Positions 24,743 to 34,327 are shown, counted from the first letter of the stretch. The stretch: DNA of 64,000 nucleotides from Prauserella cavernicola (GCF_016595675.1 NZ_JAENJH010000001.1:186001-250000), one strand, 5' to 3'. Translations and numbers: made by a program. Notes: generated from the letters alone by a model not told the origin.

Positions 24743-25379
24743 AGTCCCCGCGCTGCTCGGGGGCGAGCAGATAGGCGCGGAAGGACTGGGCGGCGCGCTG
24801 CTGGATCGAGTCGATGCCGTCGCCGGCGAGGCTCACGTACGGGAACTCGCCCCGGTCGTTGGTGGCCACCACCTCGGCGCTCGAGCCGACCAGGTCGGGG
24901 CGTTCGTCACTGAGCTTGTCGGCCCATGCGGCCGACTCCGGCAGCCACGCCGCGGGCGCGCTGCCACCGAGCGAGGAGTCGTCGCCCTGTCCGAGCAGCG
25001 CGTCGAACACGCGGTCGGACTTGGCGGCGTGGACGTCGACGACGATGCAGTGCCCGTGCACCACGGTCCTGGCTTCGTTCCACCGCATGGCGGCCTTGGT
25101 CACCGGCTCCGCTGCGGCGGGCGCCACCACGACGCTGAGGTCGGCGTCGCCCTCCTGGCAGTCGGAGGCCTGGGCCTCGGCGCGGGTCGCGAGCGCTCCG
25201 TCGGCCCAGTTCCAGCCGAACCAACCCGCGACGAGCAGTCCCACCAGCACCACGCACGCGATCGGCCACGCGGCGACGCGACGTCGCGGGCCCTTGCCGA
25301 TCACCCGGTGGGTACCGGTGGTGATCCGTGGATCAGGACGTTCGCTAGCGGGTTCCTCGACCCTGCTGTGCCGCCCCAT
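24714..25379 (-). CDS. Membrane-anchored protein resembling a substrate-binding domain remnant
   Basis: A 221-residue protein with a basic N-terminal tail, one membrane helix (about residues 35-57, AAWPIACVVLVGLLVAGWF) and an extracytoplasmic domain. The segment VVVAPAAAEPVTKAAMRWNE and the end IQQRAAQSFRAYLLAPEQRG resemble type 2 substrate-binding domains that in actinobacteria are often fused to a VWA domain; here the domain is short and no VWA follows, so it may be reduced. ATG 25379 has AAAGGA upstream. The 296 bases upstream (25380-25675) hold no gene, only its promoter region. Function unknown. Confidence 0.65.
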   Translation of the reverse strand: MGRHSRVEEPASERPDPRITTGTHRVIGKGPRRRVAAWPIACVVLVGLLVAGWFGWNWADGALATRAEAQASDCQEGDADLSVVVAPAAAEPVTKAAMRWNEARTVVHGHCIVVDVHAAKSDRVFDALLGQGDDSSLGGSAPAAWLPESAAWADKLSDERPDLVGSSAEVVATNDRGEFPYVSLAGDGIDSIQQRAAQSFRAYLLAPEQRGDFTAAGLTQP

Positions 25380-25675
25380 CGCTGTCCTTTCGCGTGCGGG
25401 AGCGCTTGACACGCTCCGTGTACGAAGCCAAAACGTTATCACTCTAACAGGTGAGTACCGATGATTCGTGTGATCTCGTCCGCGCGCGCACGATTGGTAG
25501 CCCAAGCCGTCCGTGGTCCGGTCAGGACCGGTGAAGCCTGTCGACGTTAACGCAGGTGAGTGATCGAAGTAGGGAGCACACGCGGCCGGTCGCGCGTCAG
25601 TGGTCCGGTGGGATCGTGCGCGCCCCGGCCTGGCACCCCCGCGTCGATCGCCGGCCGCGAGTCTAGTCAGCGTGA

Positions 25676-26587
25676 CTACCGACCGTGCTGGCCCCTGCGC
25701 TTTTCCGTCATATCCGCTGGGCCATACGTGCTCAGCACGAGCCGGTACCGCTCGATGAGCCGGGCGCGCAGCGGTGCCGCCCGGCGTGCGAACGCGGCCT
25801 GGGCGCGCGCGTACTCGGCGCGGCCCTCAGAGGTCTCGATGGCCACGGGGGAGTGCCCGAGCGACGAGAGGTCGTACGGGCTCGCCCGCATGTCGAGCAG
25901 CCGGATGTCGGCGGCGAGCGCGAAGCAGTCGCCGAGCAGTTCCGACGGCACGAACGGACCGAGCTTGTACGCCCACTTGTAGAGATCCATGCCGACGTGC
26001 AGGCAGCCCGGCTGGTCGAGGTCGCGCTGGGTGTCCCGGGTCGGCTGCAGCTCATTGCGCGGCCGGGCCTCGTCGGTGAAGAACCGGAACGCGTCGAAGT
26101 GCCCGCAGCGCACGCCCAGCGACTCCACCACCGCGTCGGTGCCCTGCGATCCGAGTCGCAGCGGCAGTTGCGCGTGCCGCACGTCGCCCGCGGGCAGCCG
26201 GTAGACCATGGCCCACTCGTGCAGGCCGAAGCAACTCAGCCGCGGCGCCCTGCTCGCCGTGGCCTCCAGCAGCGACAACACGTACCGCGCCGTGTCGGCG
26301 AGTCTGCCGCTGAACGCGCGCGGGTCGACCTCGATGCCCTCGGCCACCTCCTGGTAGCCCTTGCGGTCGAGGAACCGGCGCGCCGACGGCCCGCCGAGCA
26401 CCACGCCTGGCCCCGGCTGCCACCGCTCCAGGTGCGAGGGCGGGTGCGAGTAGTACGTGAAGAGGAAGTCCAGCACCGGGTGCTTCTCGCCGTGCGAACG
26501 GCGGTGCTGGTGCGGCCGCGTCCACGCGCGCATCCTGGCGACGTGCGCGTCCTCGCGCGCACGCCACTCCTGCTCGGCAAGCCACAT
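25676..26587 (-). CDS. Conserved actinobacterial protein, often labelled 3-methyladenine DNA glycosylase
   Basis: A 303-residue soluble protein starting MWLAEQEWRAREDAHVARM. Conserved-looking blocks include GEKHPVLDFLFTYYSHPP, CFGLHEWAMVYR and HVGMDLYKWAYKLGPFVPSE. I recall close relatives annotated as 3-methyladenine DNA glycosylases, but I see no helix-hairpin-helix or known glycosylase motif, so the label is weak. Several His and Trp in HEWAMVY and YKWAYKL could form a metal or base site. It starts 3 bases after the upstream CBS-domain gene, so it belongs to a three-gene operon with the two CNNM-type proteins. Confidence 0.7.
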   Translation of the reverse strand: MWLAEQEWRAREDAHVARMRAWTRPHQHRRSHGEKHPVLDFLFTYYSHPPSHLERWQPGPGVVLGGPSARRFLDRKGYQEVAEGIEVDPRAFSGRLADTARYVLSLLEATASRAPRLSCFGLHEWAMVYRLPAGDVRHAQLPLRLGSQGTDAVVESLGVRCGHFDAFRFFTDEARPRNELQPTRDTQRDLDQPGCLHVGMDLYKWAYKLGPFVPSELLGDCFALAADIRLLDMRASPYDLSSLGHSPVAIETSEGRAEYARAQAAFARRAAPLRARLIERYRLVLSTYGPADMTEKRRGQHGR

Positions 26588-26590
26588 GGG

Positions 26591-27640
26591 TTACATGGTG
26601 ACGTGCGTGCCGTCGCGGACGGTACCCACGTACTCCTCGACGAGATCCTCCAGCGCCACGATGCCCACCACGGCGCCCGCCGCGTCGATCGCCTTCGCCA
26701 GGTGACTGCCCTCGCGGCGCATGGCCGAGAGCGCCTTGTCGAGCCTGGCGTAGTGCGGCAGCGCGGTCAGCTTGCGCATCTTGGACTGCGGCACCCGGGT
26801 TCCCGGGTCGTCGCCGTCCTGGTCGAGCATGTCCTTGACGTGGACGTAGCTGGACAGCTCGCCCGTGTCCGTGCGCACCGGGTACCGGGAGAATCCCGTG
26901 CCGGAGACGGCCTGCTCGACGTCGCCCAGCGTCGGGGACGGTGGCAGGGTGGTGAGCTCGGCCATCGGCACCAGGACGTCGGCGACGGTCTTGTCCGCCG
27001 ACGACAGCGTCTGGCTGAGCCTGCGGTGCTCGGACTGCTCCAGCAGTCCCTCCCGTCGCGACTCGCTCAGCAGCTCGGCGAGCTCGGCCGAGGTGTAACT
27101 CGAGTCGATCTCGTCCTTGGGCTCCACCCGCATCACCCGGAGCACGCCGTTGGCGACGCCGTTGAGCAGCCACAGGAACGGCTTGACCAGCCGCACCCAG
27201 GCGACGTGCACGGGAACGAGCCACAGCGCGAGCCGCTCCGGTTCGGCGATGGCGATGTTCTTCGGCACCATCTCGCCGATCAGCACGTGCAGCAACGTGA
27301 TCGCCACGAGCGTCACGGCGAACGCGACGCCGTGCACGAGGTAGACCGGCAGGGGAATGCCGAGCGCCGCCACCGCGGCCTCCAGCTGGTGGGCGACGGC
27401 GGGCTCACCGAACTGCAACAGCAGCAGCGAGCAGACCGTGATGCCCAGTTGTGCGCCCGCGAGCATGATCGAGACGTGCTTGCTCGCGTTGATGACGATC
27501 CTGGCGCGGCCCTTGCCCTGCTCCAGCAGCGCCTCGAGCCGGTCGCGTCGCGAGGAGATCAGGGAGAACTCGGCGCCGACGAAGAAGGCGTTGCACAGCA
27601 GCAGGACACCGATGAGCGAGATCGCGACCCAGTCGTTCAC
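26591..27640 (-). CDS. CNNM/CorC-type membrane protein with CBS pair (Rv1841c-like)
   Basis: A 349-residue protein. Residues about 5-190 are the DUF21/CNNM transmembrane domain with about four helices and HVLIGEMVPKNIAIAEPERLA; residues about 200-345 are a CBS pair (VADVLVPMAELTTLPPSP and a second repeat ending DLVEEYVG). Family members export or regulate Mg2+; older annotations call them hemolysins. It lacks the C-terminal CorC_HlyC domain of its neighbour. The GTG at 27640 overlaps the upstream gene stop by 4 bases, so the two probably act together as a heteromer. Confidence 0.88.
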   Translation of the reverse strand: MNDWVAISLIGVLLLCNAFFVGAEFSLISSRRDRLEALLEQGKGRARIVINASKHVSIMLAGAQLGITVCSLLLLQFGEPAVAHQLEAAVAALGIPLPVYLVHGVAFAVTLVAITLLHVLIGEMVPKNIAIAEPERLALWLVPVHVAWVRLVKPFLWLLNGVANGVLRVMRVEPKDEIDSSYTSAELAELLSESRREGLLEQSEHRRLSQTLSSADKTVADVLVPMAELTTLPPSPTLGDVEQAVSGTGFSRYPVRTDTGELSSYVHVKDMLDQDGDDPGTRVPQSKMRKLTALPHYARLDKALSAMRREGSHLAKAIDAAGAVVGIVALEDLVEEYVGTVRDGTHVTM

Positions 27641-28956
27641 GGGGTCACCTCCTCGCGGTGCCGCACGCTGACCTCGGCGATGCGGTGCCGGTCCATCGCG
27701 GCGACGGCGAGCCGCCAGTCGTCGACGTCGATCGCGTCTCCCGCGTCGGGAATCCGGCCGAGACGTTCCAGGATCAGGCCCGCGATCGTCTCGTAGTCGC
27801 CCTCGGGCATGCGGAAACCGGTGACGTCGAGCACCTCGTCGTCGCGCAGCTGCCCGGACACCATCCAGCTGTCGGCGGTGAGTTGCTGCGACGCGGGCTG
27901 TTCGCGCACGTCGTGCTCGTCGCGGACGTCGCCGATGATCTCCTCGACGACGTCCTCGAGCGTGACCAGCCCCGCGCTGCCGCCGTACTCGTCGACGACG
28001 ATCGCGAGCTGGAACCGCGAGTCCCGGAGCCGGTTGAGCAGGGTGTCGCCCGGCAGCGACTCGGGCACGGTCGGCATCGGCCGCATCACCGACGAGATGG
28101 TGACGGTGCCGCGTTGGGCGGCGGGGACGGTGAACGCCTGCTTGACGTGTACCGCGCCCTGCACGTCGTCGAGATCCTCGCGGTAGACCGGAAAGCGCGA
28201 GAACCCGGTGCGGCGCGAGACCTCGACCAGGTCGTGGATGGTCTCGTCCATGCGCAGCGACTCGACGCGCACGCGCGGGGTCATCAGCTCGCCGGCGGTG
28301 CGCTCGCCGAAGCGCAGCGACCGGTCGAGCAGCTGCGCCGTGGAGACGTCGAGCGTGCCGGTCTGCGCACTCGTGCGCACGATCGAGCCCAGCTCCTGCG
28401 GCGACCGGGCCGACCGCAGTTCCTCCTGCGGTTCGATGCCCAGCTTGCGCACGACCCAGTTGGCGCTGTTGTTCATGAGAGTGATGAGCCAGCGGAACAG
28501 CGCTGAAAAACGCGAGTGGTAGCCGGCGACGGCGCGCGCGGTCTGCAACGGACGTGCCACCGCGAGGTTCTTCGGCACCATTTCGCCGATGACCATCGAC
28601 AGTGTGGTCGCGAGGAGCAGCGCGAGAACCAGTGAGGCTCCGGACGCCGCGCCCTCGGACACGCCGATGCCGGCGAGCACGGGCTGGATGATGCGGCCCA
28701 GCAGTGGTTCGGCGACGTAACCGGTGACCAGCGTGGTCAGCGTGATCGCCACCTGCGCGCCGGAGAGCTGGAACGACAGCGTGCGATGGGCCTTCAGCAG
28801 TGTCTTCGACCTGCGGTCGCCGACCTGCCTGACGTTGGACTCGATGGTGCTGCGCTCGAGCGTGGTGAGAGAGAACTCGGCGGCGACGGCGAGACCGGTG
28901 CCCACCGTCAACAACACGACAAAAAGGACACCGAGTACGGTGAACAGAACTTCCAT
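27637..28956 (-). CDS. CNNM/CorC-type membrane protein with CBS and CorC_HlyC domains (Rv1842c-like)
   Basis: A 439-residue full-length member: DUF21 transmembrane domain (about residues 1-200, with MVIGEMVPKNLAVARPLQTA), CBS pair (about 215-340, ELMTPRVRVESLRMDE and DEYGGSAGLVTLEDVVEEII) and a C-terminal CorC_HlyC domain. Probable Mg2+ or Co2+ efflux or sensing protein of the plasma membrane. First gene of the operon with its paralogue and the gene at 25676. The order of a longer and a shorter CNNM gene on the same strand matches M. tuberculosis Rv1842c-Rv1841c. The 201 bases upstream (28957-29157) contain no gene. Confidence 0.9.
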   Translation of the reverse strand: MEVLFTVLGVLFVVLLTVGTGLAVAAEFSLTTLERSTIESNVRQVGDRRSKTLLKAHRTLSFQLSGAQVAITLTTLVTGYVAEPLLGRIIQPVLAGIGVSEGAASGASLVLALLLATTLSMVIGEMVPKNLAVARPLQTARAVAGYHSRFSALFRWLITLMNNSANWVVRKLGIEPQEELRSARSPQELGSIVRTSAQTGTLDVSTAQLLDRSLRFGERTAGELMTPRVRVESLRMDETIHDLVEVSRRTGFSRFPVYREDLDDVQGAVHVKQAFTVPAAQRGTVTISSVMRPMPTVPESLPGDTLLNRLRDSRFQLAIVVDEYGGSAGLVTLEDVVEEIIGDVRDEHDVREQPASQQLTADSWMVSGQLRDDEVLDVTGFRMPEGDYETIAGLILERLGRIPDAGDAIDVDDWRLAVAAMDRHRIAEVSVRHREEVTP

Positions 28957-29157
28957 CAGCGCGCACCGCTCTCGGCGAGGCGGGCGGGAGAAAGGTAAAT
29001 CAGGCAGCCGGGTCGCTCACCCGGCCGACTACTGTCACCAGGTGACTGCGCATCGCGCACGAAAGTCGTCACTCCTCATAGGAAACTGCCGAAAAGGGAA
29101 AGTGGCGTCATCTTAACCGGGTGAAACACCGGACGTACGGCGGATGTTCCAGCCCGC

Positions 29158-29745
29158 TCACGACACGGGGACGCCCCGGTGCCGCCGCACGCTCTCCTCG
29201 ACGAGGTCGAGCACGGGCTCCAGGTCGTCGGCGGGCAGGCCCATCGCGAGGTGCGACACCAGGCCCTCCAGTACGAGTTCCAGATACGCGGCGAGCACGT
29301 CGATGCTGATGTCGTCGCGCAGGTTGCCCGCCTGGCGCTGCCACGAGAGCCGCTTGCGGGTGGCGGTGGTGAGCTGTTCCGAGCGCTCGGCCCAGCGGGC
29401 GCGGAACTCCGGGTCGGTCCGTAGCCTGCGCGACACCTCGAGCCGGGTGCCGAGCCAGTCGGCGGGGTGCTGGCTGCGGCCCGAGAGCAGATCGCGCATC
29501 ACCTGCACCAGGCCCTGCTCGGCCACGACGTCGCCCATCCGCGCCGCGTCGTCTTCCGCGAGGGCCAGGAACAGCGATTCCTTGTCGCGGAAGTGGTGGA
29601 AGATCGCGCCCCGGGACAGCTGGGTGGCTTCCTCGAGCCGCCGGACCGTGGCACCCTCGTATCCGTGGCGCCCGAAACACGCGCGTGCGCCGTCGAGGAT
29701 CTGTCGCCTGCGCGCGTCGAGGTGGTCCTGGCTGACCCGTGGCAT
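29158..29745 (-). CDS. acnR: AcnR-type TetR repressor of aconitase
   Basis: A 195-residue TetR protein recognised as AcnR by its N-terminus (MPRVSQDHLDARRRQILDGA) and helix-turn-helix ATVRRLEEATQLSRGAIFHHF followed by RDKESLFLALAEDDA. In Corynebacterium glutamicum AcnR represses acn; in M. tuberculosis the pair is adjacent (Rv1474c-Rv1475c). Here the aconitase gene lies about 8.4 kb to the right with other genes between. ATG 29745. An AcnR-type box lies at 29783-29798 in its own promoter, which fits autoregulation or co-control of egtA on the other side. Confidence 0.88.
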   Translation of the reverse strand: MPRVSQDHLDARRRQILDGARACFGRHGYEGATVRRLEEATQLSRGAIFHHFRDKESLFLALAEDDAARMGDVVAEQGLVQVMRDLLSGRSQHPADWLGTRLEVSRRLRTDPEFRARWAERSEQLTTATRKRLSWQRQAGNLRDDISIDVLAAYLELVLEGLVSHLAMGLPADDLEPVLDLVEESVRRHRGVPVS

Positions 29746-29782
29746 CCCCCGATCTTGACACCTGGGGGACGGGTTATGCAAT

Positions 29783-29798
29783 CCGTACGTACGTACTG
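29783..29798. promoter_or_regulatory. AcnR-type box between acnR and egtA
   Basis: CCGTACGTACGTACTG differs at one position from the published C. glutamicum AcnR motif CAGNACNNNCGTACTG (recalled). It is 38 bases before the acnR start and about 100 before egtA. It is the only GTAC-rich element in the divergent gap. Confidence 0.65.
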
Positions 29799-29895
29799 AG
29801 AGTCCGGGAAGGGCCCACGAGAATCCTGCGATTGTCGTACCCCGCGTGTAGCGTCGCCAAGGCATGGTCGGTGCGAGTTGATGGCTGGTGATCCG

Positions 29896-31176
29896 ATGAC
29901 TGCCGTTCGCGTTCCTCCCCATTCCAGACGACACAGACACGACGGTGCCGCCGCGGCCGATGTGGCCGCCCGGAAGGTGGCCAGTCGTGCCGAGGGCGAA
30001 GCCTACGTGGCGTCCGTCTGTTTCAAGCACGGTCCGCCACGACTGCTCGGAGTGGAGCTGGAATACCTCGTCCACGACACGGGCGACCCGAGCCGTCCCC
30101 TCGAACCCGACCGACTCGCCGCCGCTCTCGGCCCGCATACCCCGCGCACGTTGCGCCAGGACAGCCCGGCACTTCCCTTACCGGGCGGATCGTCCCTCAC
30201 TCTCGAACCCGGTTGCCAGGTGGAGATTTCCACCGCGCCGCAACCTTCTCTCCGTGACCTGGCCTCGGTGGCCGGTCTGGATCTCGCCTACGTCACCGAT
30301 CTCCTCGCCCTCGGGGGCCTGCGCCTGCATCCGCACGCGATCGACGCTCACCGCGAGCCGCGCAGAGTGCTCCAGACGGAGCGCTACGCCGCGATGGAGC
30401 GCCGCTTCACGCCGATCGGACCGGGCGGGCTCACGATGATGTGCAGCACCGCCGCCGTGCAGGTGTGCCTCGACGCGGGGGAGGCGTCCGACATCCCGGC
30501 CAGGTGGGCGGCGGTCCACGCGCTGGGTCCGGTGCTCATGGCCCTGTTCGCCAACTCCCGCGTCCACGCCGGAGCCGACACCGGGCACGCGTCGGCGCGG
30601 ATGCGCGCGGTGCTGGACACCGAGAACGCGCGCACCTATGCGGCGGGCCCGGACCGCGATCCCGCCGCGGCGTGGGCCACACGGGTGCTCGACACCCCGC
30701 TCATGGTCGTGCCGAGGGCCGACGGTCCGTGGGACGCCCCCGACGGCCTCACCTTCGCGGACTGGATCGAGGGACACGGCCCCGCCGACGTCCTGGGTCC
30801 GCCGACCACGGCCGACCTCGACTACCACCTGAGCACGATGTTCACCCCCGTGCGGCCGCACGGGTACCTCGAGATTCGCTACCTCGACGCGCAGCCGCCC
30901 GCGACGTGGCTGCACCCGGTGGCGCTGCTGACCGCGCTGCTGCATCGTCCATCCACAGTGGACAAGGTGCTGGAGCTCTGCGAGCCCGTCGCCGCGTGCT
31001 GGTCCGAGGCCGCGTGCCACGGGCTCGCCGACCCGCGACTGCTGCGCGCCGCCCGTGCGGTGGCCGACCTCGGCTGCGCGGAGCTGACCGCCTTCGACCT
31101 GTCCGCCGACACCATCGCCGACATCGCCTACGCCGTGCAGAGGCGCGTGCGCAGGCGGGGAGGGGACCGAGCATGA
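29896..31176 (+). CDS. egtA: Ergothioneine biosynthesis glutamate-cysteine ligase EgtA
   Basis: A 426-residue ATP-dependent ligase that makes gamma-glutamylcysteine, the sulfur donor for ergothioneine. The glutamate-cysteine ligase type 2 core is seen in LLGVELEYLVHDTGD, EPGCQVEISTAPQPSLRDL and HGYLEIRYLDAQPP. First gene of egtABCD; its stop overlaps egtB (ATGA). The start is uncertain: ATG 29896 is used, but ATG 29881 or TTG 29878 would add only 5-6 residues. Cytoplasmic. Transcription starts opposite acnR across a gap holding an AcnR-type box. Confidence 0.92.
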   Translation: MTAVRVPPHSRRHRHDGAAAADVAARKVASRAEGEAYVASVCFKHGPPRLLGVELEYLVHDTGDPSRPLEPDRLAAALGPHTPRTLRQDSPALPLPGGSSLTLEPGCQVEISTAPQPSLRDLASVAGLDLAYVTDLLALGGLRLHPHAIDAHREPRRVLQTERYAAMERRFTPIGPGGLTMMCSTAAVQVCLDAGEASDIPARWAAVHALGPVLMALFANSRVHAGADTGHASARMRAVLDTENARTYAAGPDRDPAAAWATRVLDTPLMVVPRADGPWDAPDGLTFADWIEGHGPADVLGPPTTADLDYHLSTMFTPVRPHGYLEIRYLDAQPPATWLHPVALLTALLHRPSTVDKVLELCEPVAACWSEAACHGLADPRLLRAARAVADLGCAELTAFDLSADTIADIAYAVQRRVRRRGGDRA

Positions 31177-32525
31177 GCGTGACCAACGAGCCGCCCCACC
31201 CGGTGCGGGACCTGAGCCCCGAGGCGCTGCGCGAGCACACCGCGACCGCGCTCGGCCGCGCCCGCGAGCGCAGCGTGGCTCTCACCGACGCCGTCGACGA
31301 CGGTGAGCTGACCCGCCAGCACTCGAAGCTGATGTCTCCGCTGGTGTGGGATCTCGCCCACATCGGCAGCCAGGAGGAGCTCTGGCTCGTCCGCGACGTC
31401 GGCGGGCGGGAACCGCTGCGGCCCGACATCGACGACCTCTACGACGCCTTCCAGCACGCGAGGGCGGACCGGCCGGCGCTGCCGCTGCTGGGTCCCGCCG
31501 AGGCGAGGGCCTACGTGAGCGAGGTGCGGGAGAAGTCGTTCGACGTGCTGGAGCGTGCCCCGCTGGAGGGCAGCAGGCTCACCGAGGCGGCGTTCGCTTT
31601 CGGCATGATCGCCCAGCACGAGCAGCAGCACGACGAGACCATGCTTGCCACGCACCAGCTGCGCCGCGGCGAGCCGGTGCTGCACGCGCCGGAGCCGCCG
31701 CCGCGCCGGATGGGCGCGGTCGCGCCCGAGGTGCTGGTGCCCGCCGGGTCGTTCTCGATGGGCACCTCGGTGGAGCCGTGGGCGCTCGACAACGAACGAC
31801 CCGCTCACGAGGTCCACGTCGACGCGTTCGCGCTCGACGTGTTCCCGGTCACCAACGGGCAGTACGTGGCGTTCCTCGATGGGGGCGGCTACTCCGATCC
31901 GCGGTGGTGGAGCGAGGCGGGCTGGGCCTATCGCAGCGAGCACGACATCAGCGCCCCCCGGTTCTGGCGGCGCGAACCCGGTGGCTGGTGGCGGACCCGG
32001 TTCGGCGTCCACGAGCCGGTGCCCGAGGACGAGCCCGTGGTCCACGTGTCGTTCTACGAGGCCGAGGCCTATGCCGCGTGGGCCGGCAAGCGGCTGCCGA
32101 CCGAACCGGAGTGGGAGAAGGCCGCCCGGTACGACCCCGCGACGGGCCGGTCGCTGCGCTACCCGTGGGGCGACGACGAGCCGGGCGTGGAACACGCGAA
32201 CCTCGGCCAGCGGCACCTGCGGACCGCCGTCGTGGGCGCCTACCCCGCCGGTGCGTCACCGCTGGGAGTGCACCAGCTGATCGGCGACGTGTGGGAGTGG
32301 ACGAGCAGCGACTTCAGCGCCTATCCCGGGTTCGCGGCGTTCCCGTACCGCGAGTACTCGGAGGTGTTCTTCGGGCCGGAGTACAAGATGCTGCGCGGCG
32401 GTTCGTTCGGCACCGACGCCGTGGCGATCAGGGGAACGTTTCGCAACTGGGACTACCCCATTCGCAGGCAGATCTTCGCCGGCTTCCGGTGCGCCCGCGA
32501 CCTCCGGCCCGACGAGCGGTCCTGA
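31173..32525 (+). CDS. egtB: Ergothioneine sulfoxide synthase EgtB
   Basis: A 450-residue non-heme iron enzyme that joins gamma-glutamylcysteine to hercynine with O2. The DinB-like N-terminal domain gives the three iron ligands: His63 (WDLAHIGSQEE) and His149/His153 (AQHEQQHDETML). The C-terminal formylglycine-generating-enzyme-like domain is clear (EVLVPAGSFSMGT, LPTEPEWEKAARYDP, DVWEWTSSDF, MLRGGSF). Length is normal for the actinobacterial type I enzyme. Overlaps egtA by 4 bases and is followed after 2 bases by egtC. Confidence 0.96.
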   Translation: MSVTNEPPHPVRDLSPEALREHTATALGRARERSVALTDAVDDGELTRQHSKLMSPLVWDLAHIGSQEELWLVRDVGGREPLRPDIDDLYDAFQHARADRPALPLLGPAEARAYVSEVREKSFDVLERAPLEGSRLTEAAFAFGMIAQHEQQHDETMLATHQLRRGEPVLHAPEPPPRRMGAVAPEVLVPAGSFSMGTSVEPWALDNERPAHEVHVDAFALDVFPVTNGQYVAFLDGGGYSDPRWWSEAGWAYRSEHDISAPRFWRREPGGWWRTRFGVHEPVPEDEPVVHVSFYEAEAYAAWAGKRLPTEPEWEKAARYDPATGRSLRYPWGDDEPGVEHANLGQRHLRTAVVGAYPAGASPLGVHQLIGDVWEWTSSDFSAYPGFAAFPYREYSEVFFGPEYKMLRGGSFGTDAVAIRGTFRNWDYPIRRQIFAGFRCARDLRPDERS

Positions 32526-32527
32526 CG

Positions 32528-33331
32528 GTGTGCAGGCATCTGGCCTATCTGGGGCAGGAGTGCTCGCCCTCGGAGGCGGTGTTCACCGCGCCCCACTCGC
32601 TGCTGGTGCAGTCGTACGCGCCGAAGGACATGCGCTACGGCGGCACGGTCAACGCCGACGGGTTCGGCCTCGGCTGGTTCGCCGGCGACGGCGTCCCGGT
32701 CCGCTACCGGCGGTCGAGTCCGTTGTGGACCGACACTGATCTGCCGCGGATCGCCGAGACGGTACGGGCGAGGACGTTCGTCGCGGCGGTGCGCTCGGGC
32801 ACCACGGGAATGCCGGTGACCGACGCCGCGTGCGCACCCTTCGCGGACGAGCGCTGGCTCTTCAGCCACAACGGAGTGGTCCGGGGCTGGCCGGGCTCCG
32901 TGGCCGGGCTCGCGGAGAAGCTCGCCGTCACCGATCTGCTGGGCCTCGAGGCACCCACCGACTCGGCGCTGCTGTGGGCGCTGGTGCGCGACCGCCTGCG
33001 GGGCGGCGCGGATCCCGTCGACGTCGTGGCCGGACTGGTCACCGACGTGGCCAGAGCGGCGCCCGGCTCGCGGCTCAACCTCCTGCTGGCGGGCGAGGAC
33101 CTGCTCGTCGGCACGGCGTGGACCCACGCGCTGTCGGTGCGCGCCACCGCGGGATCGGTGCTGCTCGCCTCGGAGCCACCGGACGACACCGCGGGGTGGC
33201 GGCCGGTTCCGGACCGCCACCTGGTGGTCGCACGGCGCGGTGATCCGCCCACCGTGGACATCACCCCACTCGACACCCCACACGACAGCGCTGGGGACAG
33301 CGCGAGCGACGACGATCGGAGTCAGGCGTGA
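32528..33331 (+). CDS. egtC: Gamma-glutamyl-hercynylcysteine sulfoxide hydrolase EgtC
   Basis: A 267-residue class II glutamine-amidotransferase-fold hydrolase that removes glutamate from the EgtB product. After Met removal the nucleophile is Cys2 (MCRHLAYLG); NADGFGLGWF, AVRSGTTGMPV and FSHNGVVRG are the usual Ntn motifs. GTG 32528 gives the required Met-Cys start. The C-terminal tail (DSAGDSASDDDRSQA) is acidic and probably disordered. Its stop overlaps the egtD start by 4 bases. Confidence 0.95.
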   Translation: MCRHLAYLGQECSPSEAVFTAPHSLLVQSYAPKDMRYGGTVNADGFGLGWFAGDGVPVRYRRSSPLWTDTDLPRIAETVRARTFVAAVRSGTTGMPVTDAACAPFADERWLFSHNGVVRGWPGSVAGLAEKLAVTDLLGLEAPTDSALLWALVRDRLRGGADPVDVVAGLVTDVARAAPGSRLNLLLAGEDLLVGTAWTHALSVRATAGSVLLASEPPDDTAGWRPVPDRHLVVARRGDPPTVDITPLDTPHDSAGDSASDDDRSQA

Positions 33332-34302
33332 GCGACGTGGATCTCGACGTCCACCGCAGCGGCGAGGACATCACCGAGGCGCTGCGGCGCGACGTGCGCG
33401 AGGGACTCTCGGCGCCGCAGAAGTGGTTGCCCTCCAAGTGGTTCTACGACGCCAGGGGAAGTGAGCTGTTCGAACGGATCACCGAGCTGGACGAGTACTA
33501 CCCGACCCGGTGCGAGCGCGAGATCCTGCGCCGCGAGGCGGGCGAGATCGCCGCGGTGACGGGAGCGCGCACCCTCGTGGAGCTCGGCTCCGGTTCGAGT
33601 GAGAAGACGCGACTGCTGCTGGACGCGCTGAGCGCGCACGGCACGCTGCGCGAGTTCGTGCCACTGGACGTGTCGGAGTCGGCGCTGGCAGAGGCCGCCG
33701 AGGCGATCGCGGGCGACTACCCGGACCTGACCGTCCGCGGTGTCGTCGGCGACTTCACCGAGCACCTGGGACTGCTGCCCGGTGAGCGGCCGAGGATCGT
33801 GGCGTTCCTCGGCGGCACCATCGGCAACTTCCTGCCCGCCGACCGGGCGAAGTTCCTGCGCTCGGTGCGCGACGTGCTCACCGAGGGGGAGTGGCTACTG
33901 CTCGGCACCGACCTGGTCAAGGATCCCGGCACGCTCGTGCGGGCCTACGACGACGCACAGGGCGTGACGGCCGAGTTCAACCGCAACGTGCTGCGGGTGC
34001 TCAACGAACGGCTCGGCGCCGATGCCGACCCGGCCGCCTTCGAGCACGTGGCCCACTGGGACGCCGAGCACGAGTGGATCGAGATGCGCCTGCGCGCGAC
34101 GAGCGACACCCGCGTGCGCATCCCCGGCGCCGACCTGGAGGTGACGTTCACGGCGGGCGAGCACGTGCGCACCGAGATCTCCGCGAAGTTCCGGCCCTCC
34201 GGTGTGCGCGCCGAACTGGCCGAGGCCGGGCTGTCACTGGAGCGCTGGTGGACCGACGAGCGCGACCGGTTCGGCGTGTCGCTGTCGCGGGCGGTGGCCT
34301 GA
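33328..34302 (+). CDS. egtD: L-histidine N-alpha-methyltransferase EgtD
   Basis: A 324-residue SAM-dependent enzyme that trimethylates histidine to hercynine, the first committed step of ergothioneine synthesis. LVELGSGSSEKTRLLLDAL (from about residue 83) is the SAM motif; KWFYDARGSELFERITELDEYYPTR and FLGGTIGNFLP are diagnostic for EgtD. GTG start overlapping egtC. The PLP lyase EgtE does not follow; another lyase elsewhere may complete the pathway. Confidence 0.96.
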   Translation: MSDVDLDVHRSGEDITEALRRDVREGLSAPQKWLPSKWFYDARGSELFERITELDEYYPTRCEREILRREAGEIAAVTGARTLVELGSGSSEKTRLLLDALSAHGTLREFVPLDVSESALAEAAEAIAGDYPDLTVRGVVGDFTEHLGLLPGERPRIVAFLGGTIGNFLPADRAKFLRSVRDVLTEGEWLLLGTDLVKDPGTLVRAYDDAQGVTAEFNRNVLRVLNERLGADADPAAFEHVAHWDAEHEWIEMRLRATSDTRVRIPGADLEVTFTAGEHVRTEISAKFRPSGVRAELAEAGLSLERWWTDERDRFGVSLSRAVA

Positions 34303-34327
34303 GCCCGCCCCGTGATCGAATGAGCGG

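Noticed and set aside
25380-25675. Small gene or RNA in the 296-base gap
   Set aside because: Frames here lack ribosome sites and protein-like composition; TTGACA at 25405 has no matching -10 at 16-18 bases.
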